A DNA stretch of 50,000 bases from Zygnema cylindricum (taxonomy: Eukaryota > Streptophyta > Zygnematophyceae > Zygnematales > Zygnemataceae): contig JBBHKE010002073.1 of assembly GCA_037447655.1 (NCBI GenBank), positions 13,949-63,948 of the forward strand. The letters run 5' to 3'. Below, in pieces: positions 40,157-50,000 of this stretch. Numbering within the stretch: position 1 is the stretch's first letter; each line of letters begins with the position of its first letter. The position numbers and the translations under genes are program-made. The notes below the pieces were generated by a model, which saw nothing but the letters and a program-made list of their open reading frames with translations, did no database searches and had not been told where the DNA came from.

Positions 40157-40184
40157 TTCTTCAACAGTCTTAGTCATAGTTGAC

Positions 40185-40196
40185 TAAGAGGGGGGG
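40185..40196 (+). other. polypurine tract of the gypsy element
   Basis: CTAAGAGGGGGG follows the pol stop by about 30 bp and precedes the direct repeat starting near 40197, as expected for a PPT/LTR border. Confidence 0.55.
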
Positions 40197-40528
40197 AAAT
40201 CAAGGACCCGGCTCCACCTCTAAGGATTCCCTCCTTTCCCCCGGCCAAGAGGGGAAAGGAGAGGCGGGGGGGAGGGGATATCTTTCGCCCTCCCGAAGCA
40301 CTCATCCCCACCTTTGCATGCATGCTCACAGGAACAAGGCGGGCAGCATTGAGCACAAGCATGGTTGTGGGGAGCATTCCCATTCTGGGGAAGGGTGTTT
40401 GCAGGACTCGAATGCCAATTACCCGCGCTGTGGGCCCTCCTCTGATGTTTTTGGCACCCTCGACAGAGTAGCGCAGCTGCGATTCCAGATTAGCGCAACA
40501 TAGCAGCACAACAACTTAGTAGAATAAC
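40197..40528 (+). repeat. gypsy LTR copy A (truncated)
   Basis: From AATCAAGGACCC to AACTTAGTAGAATAA this matches 42885-43217 at high identity. It contains GCATGCATGC and GCGCAGCTGCG. It sits right after the gypsy polypurine tract and so is probably the start of its 3' LTR, cut off at 40528. Confidence 0.75.
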
Positions 40529-40584
40529 CAGCCAGCTTACCCTCCCTTCTCGCATTATCTGAATTATCCGACGCCACCACGTCC

Positions 40585-41772
40585 ATGGCATCGTCGTCTT
40601 CTCCACCGCCAAAAAGACGGAGACGGGTACGAGTAGGGCGAGGAGATGAACCCCGCCCGGATAGATTGTTAGAGGCGGTAGAGGCCATGGTAGAAAAAGA
40701 CAGGAGGAGGGAGGTAGAGGCAATCCCTGAATCAGAGGAGACAACAAGTTATGGGGCAGGTCAGCGGAGACTAGCGGAGGAGAGGGGTCAGAAAATTCAC
40801 AAGACCCCGAGTACAACCTAATCTAGGAAGGGGATCAAGAGGATAAGGAAGACCATGTGATTTCGGATGTGGAGGAGCCGCAACGGGAACCGTCACCCCC
40901 GCAAATTGAGGAGCACGCCTTCAACCTGGAGGTAATGAGGGACCCTAATAAGGAGAGCACCGCGGACGAGCAGTCCTCGGAAAGCTCGGAGAAGAAGGCG
41001 GAAGCACAATACCCTAGTGATGATGAGGTATTTCTCCTTGGAAGGGAAAGAGGGGACACGGACAGGGGAAGCGAGCAGGAGGAAGTAACCCCCGATTACC
41101 TCTTCCCATCTCCCATAGACACTCGGCATCCGGACCCTTCTTTCAGCTTCGCCAAGCGCTTGTACTGGGACCCTTCGGAGTGGCCTGCAACGTGGCGCAC
41201 AGGAAAACCCAGGGACCCTATCTATATCCCCGCCGACGTGCCGTCACACCCAGCGTGGAATTTCATGAGGACGAAGGACCTGGGGAACAACCATAAAGGT
41301 TATGTACAACCAAACCCTCGTGCCGTGCCATTCGTGGAGGTAGTTGAAGAAAACTACCGGTACAGGGTGCACGTTCCCGGGTTACTCCGCCGTTACCACC
41401 CGTGGGATGTTCGTTTGCATGACATCATCTCCCGGGCAGAGGTTACACCTGAGGTAGAGGCACTCAAGTTGGCCCGGAAGAACGCTCTGCAGCGGGCTTG
41501 AGCCGCCAAGAAACACATCTCCATCAAATTAAGGAAAGTACCACGGTGGGAACCGGCACAACCCGAGGCAACAGCGGAGGTAACGAAGGAAGGGGAGGAC
41601 CGGGTTCGGGAGCGAATCACTCGGAGGCCTGTGGCAGCGGCGGACCATCATATTGCGCTGCAAAGGACACGTTGCGAGCAGCTCTAGAATCAACTCGACA
41701 CCCTACGACGGGAATTCGAGGAGTACCGTGAGGAAACATACGGCATGCTTCGGAAAATTCAGTACCCTGAGT
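40585..41772 (+). pseudogene. acidic coiled-coil ORF of a gypsy-type element, decayed
   Basis: Starts MASSSSPPPKRRRRVRVGRG, a nuclear-signal-like N-terminus. It shifts frame near 40800 and passes a TAG, then runs open from 40857 to TGA at 41499-41501 (CGA expected) and on past TAG at 41685-41687 (CAG expected). The middle is Glu/Ser-rich. A more ordered part follows (WDPSEWPATWRTGKPRDP, IPADVPSHPAWNFMRT, VHVPGLLRRYHPWDVRLHDI). The end is a likely coiled coil (LDTLRREFEEYREETYGML). I do not recognise a named family. It ends just before an LTR-like TGTAACATGG. Confidence 0.45.
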
Positions 41773-41815
41773 GAGCAAAGTTCAGCGTGACGTTGAATCC
41801 TTAGTGGGAGACACT

Positions 41816-42648
41816 GTAACATGGTTACAAGGTTGAGTACTTAGTGGCTAGAAAGTAGGCTGCTATAGTTGCGGTTGCAGAGCTGTCAAGCTCACGTGCT
41901 TCACAGGCACCCCTTTTATCTTACCAAGGATTCCCAGGGCTTTTTTTTTTTCCTCTGTACGGTCCTTAAAGTACAGGGAAAGGAGCGCACTCAGCCGGAC
42001 CAGATACTTCTATTTTCTTAACTATTCGGAACGCACTTTATTTTGCGCCTAACGGAGGCCGGAAGACAAAGTTACTCCGTTCCAAAGATTACCATCCTGT
42101 TACATGTGACAAGTTGCCAACTGTCCTATTGGGGGCTACATTGTGGAACGGCAGGTAACTTTTGGGATAGTCTGGTAGATTTTGCTGTTGGCTATCAATA
42201 GGACGTTAGTTCAGGTCCACCAACCGAATAGAGCATTTATTAATGTGAGTCAAAGTTAGGCGTTTCACGTCAATTTAGAACTTTGTTGCTCAGGATTGTG
42301 TCATAGAAAACCACGTGGCTTCTAATCTAGCCGGAGATAGTCGCCTAACTTTTTGCCCCGAGTATAGTACAACCTGTTTTTTCTTATGTCCGTACGATAA
42401 CAAGTCATGGCCGGTGATTGGCTCCTAGTATTGCTTTGACTTTGGTACTATCAGTAAGACAAACTTGGCTTGTATAAGGCACTTGGGGCCGAAGGAGACA
42501 GGTGGTTTTTTGAGTACTGTCGCCTGAGAAAAACCCTAGAAATTCCAGCAAACTTTCTTGTGGAGAACTTTTGTTTTGCTTGTGATTGTGACCCTATTGC
42601 CATCTTGGTTTGCATCCGTCCTTTGTGGAAATCGTAGTCTGGTTGGGT
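41816..42648 (+). repeat. probable gypsy-type LTR (solo, borders approximate)
   Basis: Starts TGTAACATGGTTACAAGG, the kind of TG...inverted start seen in plant LTRs. It is followed after about 830 bp by TTGGCACCGT (42651-42660), resembling the TGGCGCCGT primer-site region of plant gypsy elements. No second copy lies in the window, so this is inference from position and ends. Confidence 0.4.
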
Positions 42649-42884
42649 GGTTGGCACCGTCTTTCCTGTTTTGGGCGGTTTGGGAACTAGTGTTTGTTGG
42701 GAACCAAGAAGGGTCTTGCCGGTTCCGGGTCGCGGAAACCGAGGAGTTAAGGAGGCCCTGTCTGTTCCAGGGTCTTCAGGGGGAGATTTCGTCTCCTTTT
42801 GGTTGTCCACGTTACGTTTTGGGGGTAGGTTGAGCTCGCTTGCTATTATTCCACATTCTAACTTTATATCTCTATTTTCTAAGG
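42649..42884. other. possible gypsy leader fragment
   Basis: Follows the primer-like TTGGCACCGT and is GT-rich without a supported ORF. It ends where LTR copy B starts. Confidence 0.3.
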
Positions 42885-43560
42885 GCAATCAAGGACCCGA
42901 CTCCACCTCTAAGGATTCCCTCCTATCCCTCAGCCAGGAGGGGAGAGAAGAGGCGGGGGGGAGGGGATATCTTTCGCCCTCCCCAAGCACTCATCCCCAC
43001 CTTTGCATGCATGCTCCCAGGAACAAGGCGGGCAGCATTGAGCACAAGCATGGTTGTGGGGAGCATTCGCATTTTGGGGAAGGGTGATTGCAGGACTCAA
43101 ATGCCAATTACCTGGGCAGTGGGCCCTCCTCTGATGTTTCCGGCACGCTCGACAGAGCAGCGCAGCTGCGATTCCAGATTAGCGCAACATAGCAGCACAG
43201 CAACTTAGTAGAATAACGTAGCGCAGCATAGCCACGCTGCGTAGCAGTATAGCAACGCCGCGGAATGTAGATTTTACCGTATAGTTCTAGAAAAATATTG
43301 TGGATAGATCTCGGTTGACCGTGAAGGTCCACGTGTACATTTGTACATTATTGGGTTGACTAGCAGTTAGTTTAAATAGTGAGACAGACGTAGTACGAGA
43401 CAGACTCTTTGAGTAGACCTTCGAAGCAAGCCGAATCTTGTAATCCTCCTTTGAGTAATCAAGCGCAATCTTGTCTGTTATAGCTGTGTGCGCCTACTGT
43501 TGCTACGGGAAGATCTTGGAGCCTTCCGCTGTGCATGGTGGTGTATTGTGTGGCCTATAA
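42885..43560 (+). repeat. gypsy LTR copy B
   Basis: The first 330 bp match 40197-40528. It then continues with CGTAGCGCAGCATAGC words, a TATA-like TTTAAATAG near 43371 and a GTGTGCGCCTACTG region to about 43560. The right border is not defined. It shows what the truncated copy A has lost. Confidence 0.6.
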
Positions 43561-43589
43561 TCCCTGTCCCTTTTATAGTAGTTTCCAAA

Positions 43590-43780
43590 AGGGAAAAGTG
43601 AGGTTGTTTACGGATTATTCTCACCGTTACAGAAGATCTTGCCAAGATTCTCTAATGGTCCGCGCACAAATAATGACCATTCAATCAAATTAGGATCCTC
43701 ATCCGAGAAGCAAAATTTGCATCCGGCTTTACACAGCGTTTAAATTGCTCCACGTGGATGATGAACTCGATACACTACAG
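43590..43780. mobile_element. left part of an outer MITE interrupted by the 43784 MITE
   Basis: GGGAAAAGTGAGGTTGTTTAC and the following 180 bp resemble 22726-22913, the left arm of the MITE 22708-24195. Its terminal repeat is lost. The inner MITE therefore sits in a similar host position in both places. Confidence 0.5.
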
Positions 43781-43783
43781 TAA

Positions 43784-44550
43784 AGGTATGTCCCCATGTG
43801 CATAAGTAAGGGTTTTTTTCTATTGTTTTCCTGTAAAACTTAGCGCCGTATTGCCTAAGTTGGAACCGTACGAAGGACTAGCAAATTTGTAGAGTACAAT
43901 TTGCGTCATCCTCGAACTTAGGATGTACGAAAATTTGTCGTCTTGTGTTTTTCGACCCACTTCCACGACAAAAAACGTCATCTTCAACCTTACATTTAAA
44001 ACACATGCGCGATGTGTTTTAAAACTAGGTATTTTCCATAACAAATAGGAACATATATTCGCACATGCCATAATTTTCATACGATTTCCAAGGACAAAGA
44101 AAAGTACAAAATTCGCTATGTTTTGTCCGTTTGCGTTCGAATACGACGAAGAAAAGTACACATTTTGTTTGGTTTTGTCCGTTTTCGTCCAATACGGAAT
44201 TTTCTTTTGCAGGGGTCTTCAAATTTCGATGCCATTTCACATCGAGGGAACATGAGAGGCAAAGGCAAAGCGAACTTGTTCAACCGTGAAACGGCACAGG
44301 CTAGAAGGCGGTACGTCTACAATGTCACGGTAAGACATACGACGTCACAAGCAGTTCCAAAAAATTACGTGCGACCACAAAGTGTAGACGTTGACAACCG
44401 TCATTGGTATTGCCGACGTATACAATCGTCACAAACATAAGTTACGATTTCATCCTAACAGACATAGGGACACTTGAAAACCGGGTCCGGCGGATCTGCG
44501 CTAAAATACAAAGTAAGTTTGCTAAGTTATAAGTACATGGGGACATACCC
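43784..44550. mobile_element. PIF/Harbinger-like MITE
   Basis: 767 bp with inverted ends AGGTATGTCCCCATGTGCAT and GGGTATGTCCCCATGTACTT, flanked by TAA at 43781-43783 and 44551-44553. Its interior is homologous to the nested MITE 22917-23697 (TAAGGG, CGTCATCTTCAA, AAAACACATG..GATGTGTTTT). Short ORFs inside are not genes. Confidence 0.8.
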
Positions 44551-44894
44551 TAAAAGCAATACATGGTTTACTGTATTGTATTTCCCAGGATATTTTACGA
44601 TATTTCATGCGAATATTCGGAATATTCCACACCTAGTTAACAATCATGCACAGTATTCGCGAGTCTCCAGTTATGTGTACACTTTGTACTACCTGTACAC
44701 ATTGAAAGAAAAGAAAAAACGTCATTGAAAGAACACAAACCAGAAAAAGGTAAATGACGACAAATTTTTTTGGGGACCAATCATAGTGATACAAACACTT
44801 GTAATTGACACGTGGATATGTCTGTGTTCCCAACGCTCTGATTTGCAATATTTTTTGTGAATTTTCATCGAACGTTTAGTACTTTGTCGCTTTA

Positions 44895-45552
44895 GGGTAT
44901 GGTTACATCAGGAGGTCTTTGTAATAGTACGGAAAACAAAATTTATGTATTACAAAGGCCTCGGTTACATTGCGTATCATCTGTAAATAAGTTTTTACAT
45001 AGGTGTTCTGATTTGAGTGGTTCCACGAAAGTTGACGATCGAATCTCTAAAATCGTCAAAGATTTGGAAACCGACCATTTTCGTATGGAAATCCGTACTT
45101 TCGTATTACGTACATGTACTTCGCAAGTGTATCGCGTCAATGTACCTCCTTCACTCTGCTGACTTTCAGGAAAAAACCGTAGTTATTTTCGGCAAAGATT
45201 TTACGGTCACCTTGTCCGAAGGCACTTGACTTTGAGGACGTGTGAAAATTTTCATTTTTCATCGACGCACGTGTCTATCGTCCAGATGTAGCGAATTGAC
45301 TGGTTCAGTATTGGTGAATTCACCTCCGCGAGGTGGGTTCACCAAAACAGAGGCGGATGGAGCGATTGATTCGCAGATGAAGACCAAAATGTAATCGGGC
45401 GGTCGATGTCTTCTCCCGGATACTTGGAGAATCGTAAACTTATTTTCTGTAATGTTGTTTTCAAGAAACTCACGAAAATTTAGTACGGCATGATACGGGC
45501 AAGTACAAAATTATTTATTAAACCTCACTTTTCGTCTGATGTAACCATACCC
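44895..45552. mobile_element. PIF/Harbinger-like MITE
   Basis: 658 bp with perfect 17-bp inverted ends GGGTATGGTTACATCAG, flanked by TTA at 44892-44894 and 45553-45555. The right arm continues GACGAAAAGTGAGGTT as in the left arm of 22708-24195, so it is the same family. No transposase. Confidence 0.85.
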
Positions 45553-45730
45553 TTAATGTGATCGGACGGCCAGATATCGACGACTGTAAAAAGTGCTTTA
45601 TATTTTTGTTTTTTAGCAGTCTTGTACCGGGTATCGTAGACGATACGAATGTCAATAAAATATCGCGTAATTAGGAAAATAATAGTCGCGGGCGACCCGG
45701 TGCTTTGCCCCTTTGGTTGCCAAGGACCTG

Positions 45731-46236
45731 TAGCATACGTAATCATTTCGTATGAGATTCTTTACATACTGTATTTAACCCAAGAATGGCGTTTTGGTGA
45801 AACCAACGGAGACTCTATCACTTTTAATCTCGATTTCGTCCTTTAAACCCTAGGGTTTCTGTACTATATTGGATTGTACTGAACTGTACAGTACACCGTC
45901 TATCCCTAATAGTGTTAACAGTTTTTTCGCCAATTAAAACATCTTTTCTGCGTACACACATGTCTGTTTTTCAATTTGAGACCGCCAACCGGAGACTGAG
46001 AATCCTACCTCTCAATCGCAACCGTCAGATCCACAATCGGACAAGTGTGTACGGGGAAAAAATGCTTTAAGAGAATGAAAAAAAACATTAACACACGGTG
46101 TAGCATACATAGTCGTTTCGTGCGGTATTAAATTCTTAACGTACTGTATTTATCATTTAACCCAAGAAAGGCGTTTAGGTCAAACAAAAGACTCTATCAG
46201 TTTATCTCGGTTTCGTTTTTTTAAACCCTAGGGTTT
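45731..46236. repeat. diverged duplication ending in AAACCCTAGGGTTT
   Basis: 45731-45858 and 46101-46236 share TAGCATAC, CGTACTGTATTTA, AACCCAAGAA, GACTCTATCA and end in the palindrome AAACCCTAGGGTTT (45845-45858, 46223-46236). AAACCCTA is the plant telobox/telomere word. A single AAACCCTA recurs at 46567-46574. Confidence 0.7.
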
Positions 46237-46590
46237 AAGAAAACCCTCCCGAAAACCCCTTTAAAAAAGTTGAAAAAAATAGAAAACCTCACGTACGGAA
46301 TTCCCTTTTTCTTCGAAACACCAACAGGAATTCCTCAAGGAAAAGAAAAAAAGATAAATAATAATAATAATAAAAATAACGCATTAAAAGGAAACCAAAA
46401 GCTCGTACCACAAAAACCTAACAGAAAGACAACAACAACAACAAAAAAAAAAAAAAAAAAAAAAAGAGGAGAAGTACAATTCATTTTCACTGCATTTTTT
46501 CAACTAATAAAAAAAAAAACCTTTTGTAAACCCGAAAAAAAAGAGGCGCTTTTTTTTTTCCTCGAGAAACCCTAGAAAACAAACATAGCC

Positions 46591-46929
46591 ATGGCTGATC
46601 TCTCTCTCCTCTCTCCAGGTGCCACGTGGCATTCTCCGATTGCCACGTGGCAGCAAAAATCCGCGCAAGTCAAAAGAGAGAGCCTCCCGGGCAGCAGTTT
46701 TCTGGGGTCGGAATTGTCGTTTTCTGTTTTTTCTCCAAAAAACTGTTTTTTTTTGCCTCAAAAAACGGAATTTAAAAGGGGTCGCCAATTGGAGTCTGCA
46801 AAAATCAAAATTTCGGAGGCCGTGACAGCTGTCGCGCAGACGGCAGAAGTTTCTGCGCCGGCTTTTCGAGCCCCTCCCGGGTATTTTTTTTATTTAATTA
46901 TTTTAAATTATTATTGTCTGATAAAATAA
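46591..46929 (+). other. ORF with good start context, doubtful
   Basis: ATGGCTGATCTC follows AAACATAGCC, a favourable plant start context, with a telobox just upstream. Two GCCACGTGGCA boxes lie within its first 25 codons. The 112-residue product (MADLSLLSPGATWHS...) has no domain and ends in an AT-rich stretch. It may be a first exon, a promoter region or chance. Confidence 0.15.
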
Positions 46930-46940
46930 TCTAGTAGTTA

Positions 46941-46941
<1 letters not shown>

Positions 46942-47006
<65 letters not shown>
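46942..47006. repeat. (AT)n microsatellite
   Basis: About 32 TA units, followed by ACATATATAC variants to 47040 and by long T runs (47060-47115). Confidence 0.95.
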
Positions 47007-47014
<8 letters not shown>

Positions 47015-47115
47015 TACATACATATATACATATATATGTGTGTATTTTTATCGATGGAGGATTTTTTTTTTTTTTTTTTTAAATCAATTTTTTTTTTTTT
47101 TTTTTTTTTTTGATG

Positions 47116-47800
47116 GACGATTTTTATTTTTTTTTAATTGGGATTATGGTTGTTATTTTTTTATTTTTTTTTATGAGTGTGTGTATGTGTTTTTATTTTA
47201 TTTTTAAAATTAGTACTATTGTTATTATTTTTAATTAACATTTTGAGCAGTTTAGCAATCCTTAAAGAAATGACATTTTGTAATCTCCTTTTTAAAAAAA
47301 ATCATTGGATTAGTCAGTTTTGTTTAATAACTTTGAATAATCAACTCTTTTCCTGAAGAAATTGGAATTTTTATGACAATAATTGACTTTACTTTTCACA
47401 AAAAAATCGTTATTGCCGTTTACTTTTGAGAAACTGGCATCTGATTGATTAATTTTTTTCGGTTTTTGTTATTTTTTTAATAATAAATCATTTACTTATA
47501 AGGGAGAAAAAAAAATAATGCTATCTCATATATTCTTGTGCTCATTCGCTCATTAAAACATTTCAGAAAAATATTCGATTAATAATGAAATAAAACGATA
47601 TTTAGAGAAAAAAAAAAGGATATTTAGGAAAATTTTAGGGAAAAAAAAAAAAAAAATTTGAAATTTGAAAAAAAAAAAAAAAACTCTTAAAGGAAATAAA
47701 AAAAACAGAATTGGAGGAAATGGGTTTTCTCTTTTTTGTCTCTAGTGAAAATCAAATGACCACAAACATTTTTTTTTTTTTTTTCATCAAATTACCTAAA
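47116..47800. other. AT-rich sequence with A and T homopolymers
   Basis: Many A or T runs of ten or more bases. No gene, RNA or element recognised. Confidence 0.7.
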
Positions 47801-48040
47801 GAAATAAAAAACCCTTCTCTCCCCTCCCCCCAAACCCCGACCATTTTCTTCCTCTCTCCCTCTCCTTCCCTCCCCTCCCATGCCCCTCCAATCCACCCTC
47901 TCCCATCCTCTCCCATCCCTCTCCCCAAACCCTTGCCCCCTAAACCCCTCTCCCTTCCCCTACCCCCCCAACCCACTCATTTTGTTCCTCTCTCTCTCCC
48001 TTCCCTCCAGCCCGCCAATCCACTCTCTCCGTGTTTGTCG
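47801..48040. repeat. pyrimidine-rich (CCCTCTC)n tract
   Basis: Dense CCCTCTCC runs on the plus strand. The 176-codon ORF over it is Pro/Leu/Ser-rich because of base composition. Confidence 0.8.
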
Positions 48041-49150
48041 GCCCGATCCGGCATGATTCACCGTGTGTTTTCGGAGGGTTTTAATACCATGGCGGTCGGA
48101 CTCTCTCGAGAGGAAGGCTCTGTTCACTACCTAACTATGGCCGGAGGCATGGCTCAAGACAAACAAGTGGCCAGTCAGCTCTGGCTGGTCGCGTGTTGGA
48201 GTGAGAGGAGGGGTGGAGAGAGAGGAGGTAGAAATGAATAGGTTTTAGAGAATTTTAGGGAAGGGATAGAGGGAAGTTATGGGGGTGGAAATCGTCGTCA
48301 TCGAAAATCTCGAAAAACAAAGGCATCAAAGTCAGTCAATCCGAGGCATAAAAGTCAGGTCGTCGAATTAATCATCGTCGAAATTCGAGATCCGGCGGCT
48401 CAAAGGGAGGAGTCACAAGGAAGAGTCAAATAAGATCCGAGGTCGAGAAGGAAAGGATGAGTAAAGAGGCATCGTTCACTTATCATTATCGATTCGAGAT
48501 GGAAGGATCAGTCGGAAGGATCATGAAGTCACAAGTCAGGGTGATGCACCTCAGTCAGCGGATCAATCAGGATCGCGGCGGACAAACGGATCCTGTCAGG
48601 AGGTGAAATTGAACAGAAAAAGATTTTCTTAGAAATTCTGTAAAAGTGAAAAAGAAAAAAAAATTAAAGTGCTTACGGTTGAGAATTTACGTAGTATATT
48701 TCAGTTGAAGACGAGGGTGACGATTTTGTTAAAAGTGTAGGGAAATATCTTTGATTGTATTATTTGGTTAAAATATAATTCGGTTAAAGATTTAATTCGG
48801 TTAACATCTTAGGTAACGATTCGACTAAAGGTTCGGTAAAAATGATAAAAAAGTGAAATGTTTTTTTTGACAGATTCGATAAATAAAATTTCAAATCAAG
48901 GTCAAGCTTAATTTTTGTATCCAAGGAAATTTTATTTGTCTGTGAGATTGAGCAATTAGTTTTTAACGGTTCAAGTTTACGTTTCAGTTCCAAGCCATTC
49001 AGTTAAAAAGCATTTTTTGAAAATTTATTCTTATATCCGCTTAAAAAGATTTTTAAAAGCTTTTTAAAAGTTTTTTAAAAAGAATAGTGAAATAATTGAG
49101 TCAAGAATTCTGAGGACCGTCGGATGGAGGAAAGAACGAGAAAATTTGTG
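48041..49150. other. intergenic, nothing recognised
   Basis: The part to about 48600 is GA-rich with several TCGA/ATCGTCG words; the rest is AT-rich. Short ORFs only. Confidence 0.5.
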
Positions 49151-49159
49151 AGGAAACCA

Positions 49160-49480
49160 AATTCGGTTAAAATCAAAATCAGTTAAATCGAATTCCGTTC
49201 AAATCAAATTCAGTAAAAATCGAATTCAGTAAAAAATGAATTCTGTTAAAATCGAATTCAGTAAAAATCCTATTCAGTTAAAACCGGAGTCAATATTTCC
49301 ACTTAAAATCGAAGTTCCAAAGTCTATTTACATTGAAGTTAAAAATGTCGGCTAAAATTGAAGTCAAAAGCTCAGTTAAAAGGGAAAGCAAAAATTCAGT
49401 TTAAATGGAAATAAAAAATTCAGTTAAACTGGAGACGAAAAAGTCAGTCACATGAAGTTAAAGGTAAGATTTTCGGTTAA
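49160..49480. repeat. degenerate short tandem repeats AATTCAGTTAAAATCG
   Basis: Between 49160 and 49290 a unit of about 16-18 bp (AATTCAGTAAAAATCG) recurs around seven times with changes. Beyond this GTTAAAA/GAAGTTAAAA variants continue to about 49500. Non-coding. Confidence 0.75.
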
Positions 49481-49689
49481 AACTGAAGTTAAAAACGCAG
49501 ATAGAATCGAAGCTCAAACTTGAATCAAAAGTATTTTGTTTAAACGCGGTTTAAGATCCAGTCCATAACGAGGGAAAAAAACGAAAAAACATGTAGGAAA
49601 TGAGGTTTTTGTCGGGCTCCCATTTAGAATATTATTAAAACAAAAATTACACAATCGACATGATCTTTTTGTTTGCTGGATTTCCTCTC

Positions 49690-50000
49690 TCCTAGAAAAT
49701 CGAAAAAAAAAAACCACTCCCTCTCCCTCTCCCGCTCCTTTTCCCTCTCCCTCTCTCTCTCTCCCTCCCTCGTTCGACTTTTTTTTGTCTTTTGTGTTGC
49801 CACGTGGCATTTTCTGATTGGCAGATTTTGGATCTGGTTCAAATTTTTCGCGCTCGAGTGGTGGACGTGGCGGAGGAGTCCCTCATAATCGAGGTGGGGG
49901 GGGGGAGGGAGAGGGAGGGAGAGAAAGGGAAGGCGGGAGGGAGAGGGAGGGAAGGTGGGAGGGAGAGAGCGGGAAGGTGGGAGGGAGAGAGAGGGAAGGT
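49690..50000. repeat. CT-rich then (GGGA)n simple repeats
   Basis: 49705-49770 is (CTCTCC)n. 49890-50000 is (GGGAGGGAGA)n, rich in G runs, running off the window. Confidence 0.9.
49799..49824. promoter_or_regulatory. G-box GCCACGTGGC with shared flank
   Basis: GCCACGTGGCATTTTCTGAT here repeats GCCACGTGGCATTCTCCGAT at about 46620. The two copies are 3.2 kb apart in the same orientation. Either a regulatory word or a shared repeat. Confidence 0.4.

Noticed and set aside
44895-45229. Small ORFs within MITE 44895-45552
   Set aside because: Different frames, no domain, inside a non-autonomous inverted-repeat element.
47711-48241. 176-codon ORF, Pro-rich
   Set aside because: Spans T-runs and a CCCTCTCC tract; no domain and no support at either end.
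1-50000. tRNA, rRNA or microRNA genes
   Set aside because: No cloverleaf or rRNA sequence was recognised by eye; the tRNA-like matches are retroelement primer sites.

Overview
This window looks like nuclear DNA of a land plant. It holds a split LRR receptor-kinase gene with classical 72-nt LRR exons and plant-type GT..AG introns. It also holds plant-type Ty1/copia and Ty3/gypsy LTR retrotransposons, one with a plant initiator-Met tRNA primer site (TGGTATCAGAGC), and short DNA transposons with TTA/TAA target duplications. A gypsy element carrying a cytosine-methyltransferase-like module and a PHD-like finger fits a non-flowering plant such as a bryophyte or fern ally. That placement is a weak inference and the species cannot be read from the sequence.

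Layout. Positions 1-130 are a GGA-rich tract. Positions 1210-11662 (minus strand) carry one large split gene for a receptor-like kinase: signal peptide, LRR repeats, Cys-rich/EGF-like module, Pro-rich linker, transmembrane helix, and a kinase domain with eroded catalytic motifs. Its introns hold decayed LRR exon copies, tandem duplications and a remnant of a copia 5' end. Positions 11663-12669 contain tandem repeats and a truncated MITE.

Retroelements. (1) 12670-18024 is a complete-looking copia element: 588-bp LTRs, TACTG target duplication, standard tRNA-iMet primer site. Its gag has one in-frame TAA and its reverse transcriptase has lost the YVDD region. (2) 18265-22647 (minus strand) is a gag-only copia derivative with ATATG target duplication and LTRs of about 1.2 kb. 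(3) 24543-25990 is the gag/protease part of a gypsy element. (4) 25990-30056 is a 5'-truncated copia pol followed by its LTR. (5) 30057-36470 is a nearly full-length copia element related to the gag-only one. (6) 36471-40156 is the rest of a gypsy polyprotein: methyltransferase-like segment, RT, RNase H, integrase and PHD-like finger. (7) 40197-43560 holds further gypsy-type LTR pieces and a decayed acidic coiled-coil ORF. Nested Harbinger/Tourist-like MITEs occupy 22708-24195 and 43784-45552. Positions 45700-50000 are low-complexity sequence with telobox palindromes, G-box repeats, an (AT)n tract and degenerate AATTCAGT repeats. No convincing gene was found there.

Most notable. The related copia elements (18265-22647 and 30057-36470) start gag inside the LTR. 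Their primer-binding site lies within gag and matches the anticodon stem-loop of plant tRNA-iMet, the half-tRNA priming arrangement known from Drosophila copia and yeast Ty5. Many stops and lost catalytic residues in the old elements look like C-to-T or G-to-A changes, consistent with decay of methylated DNA.
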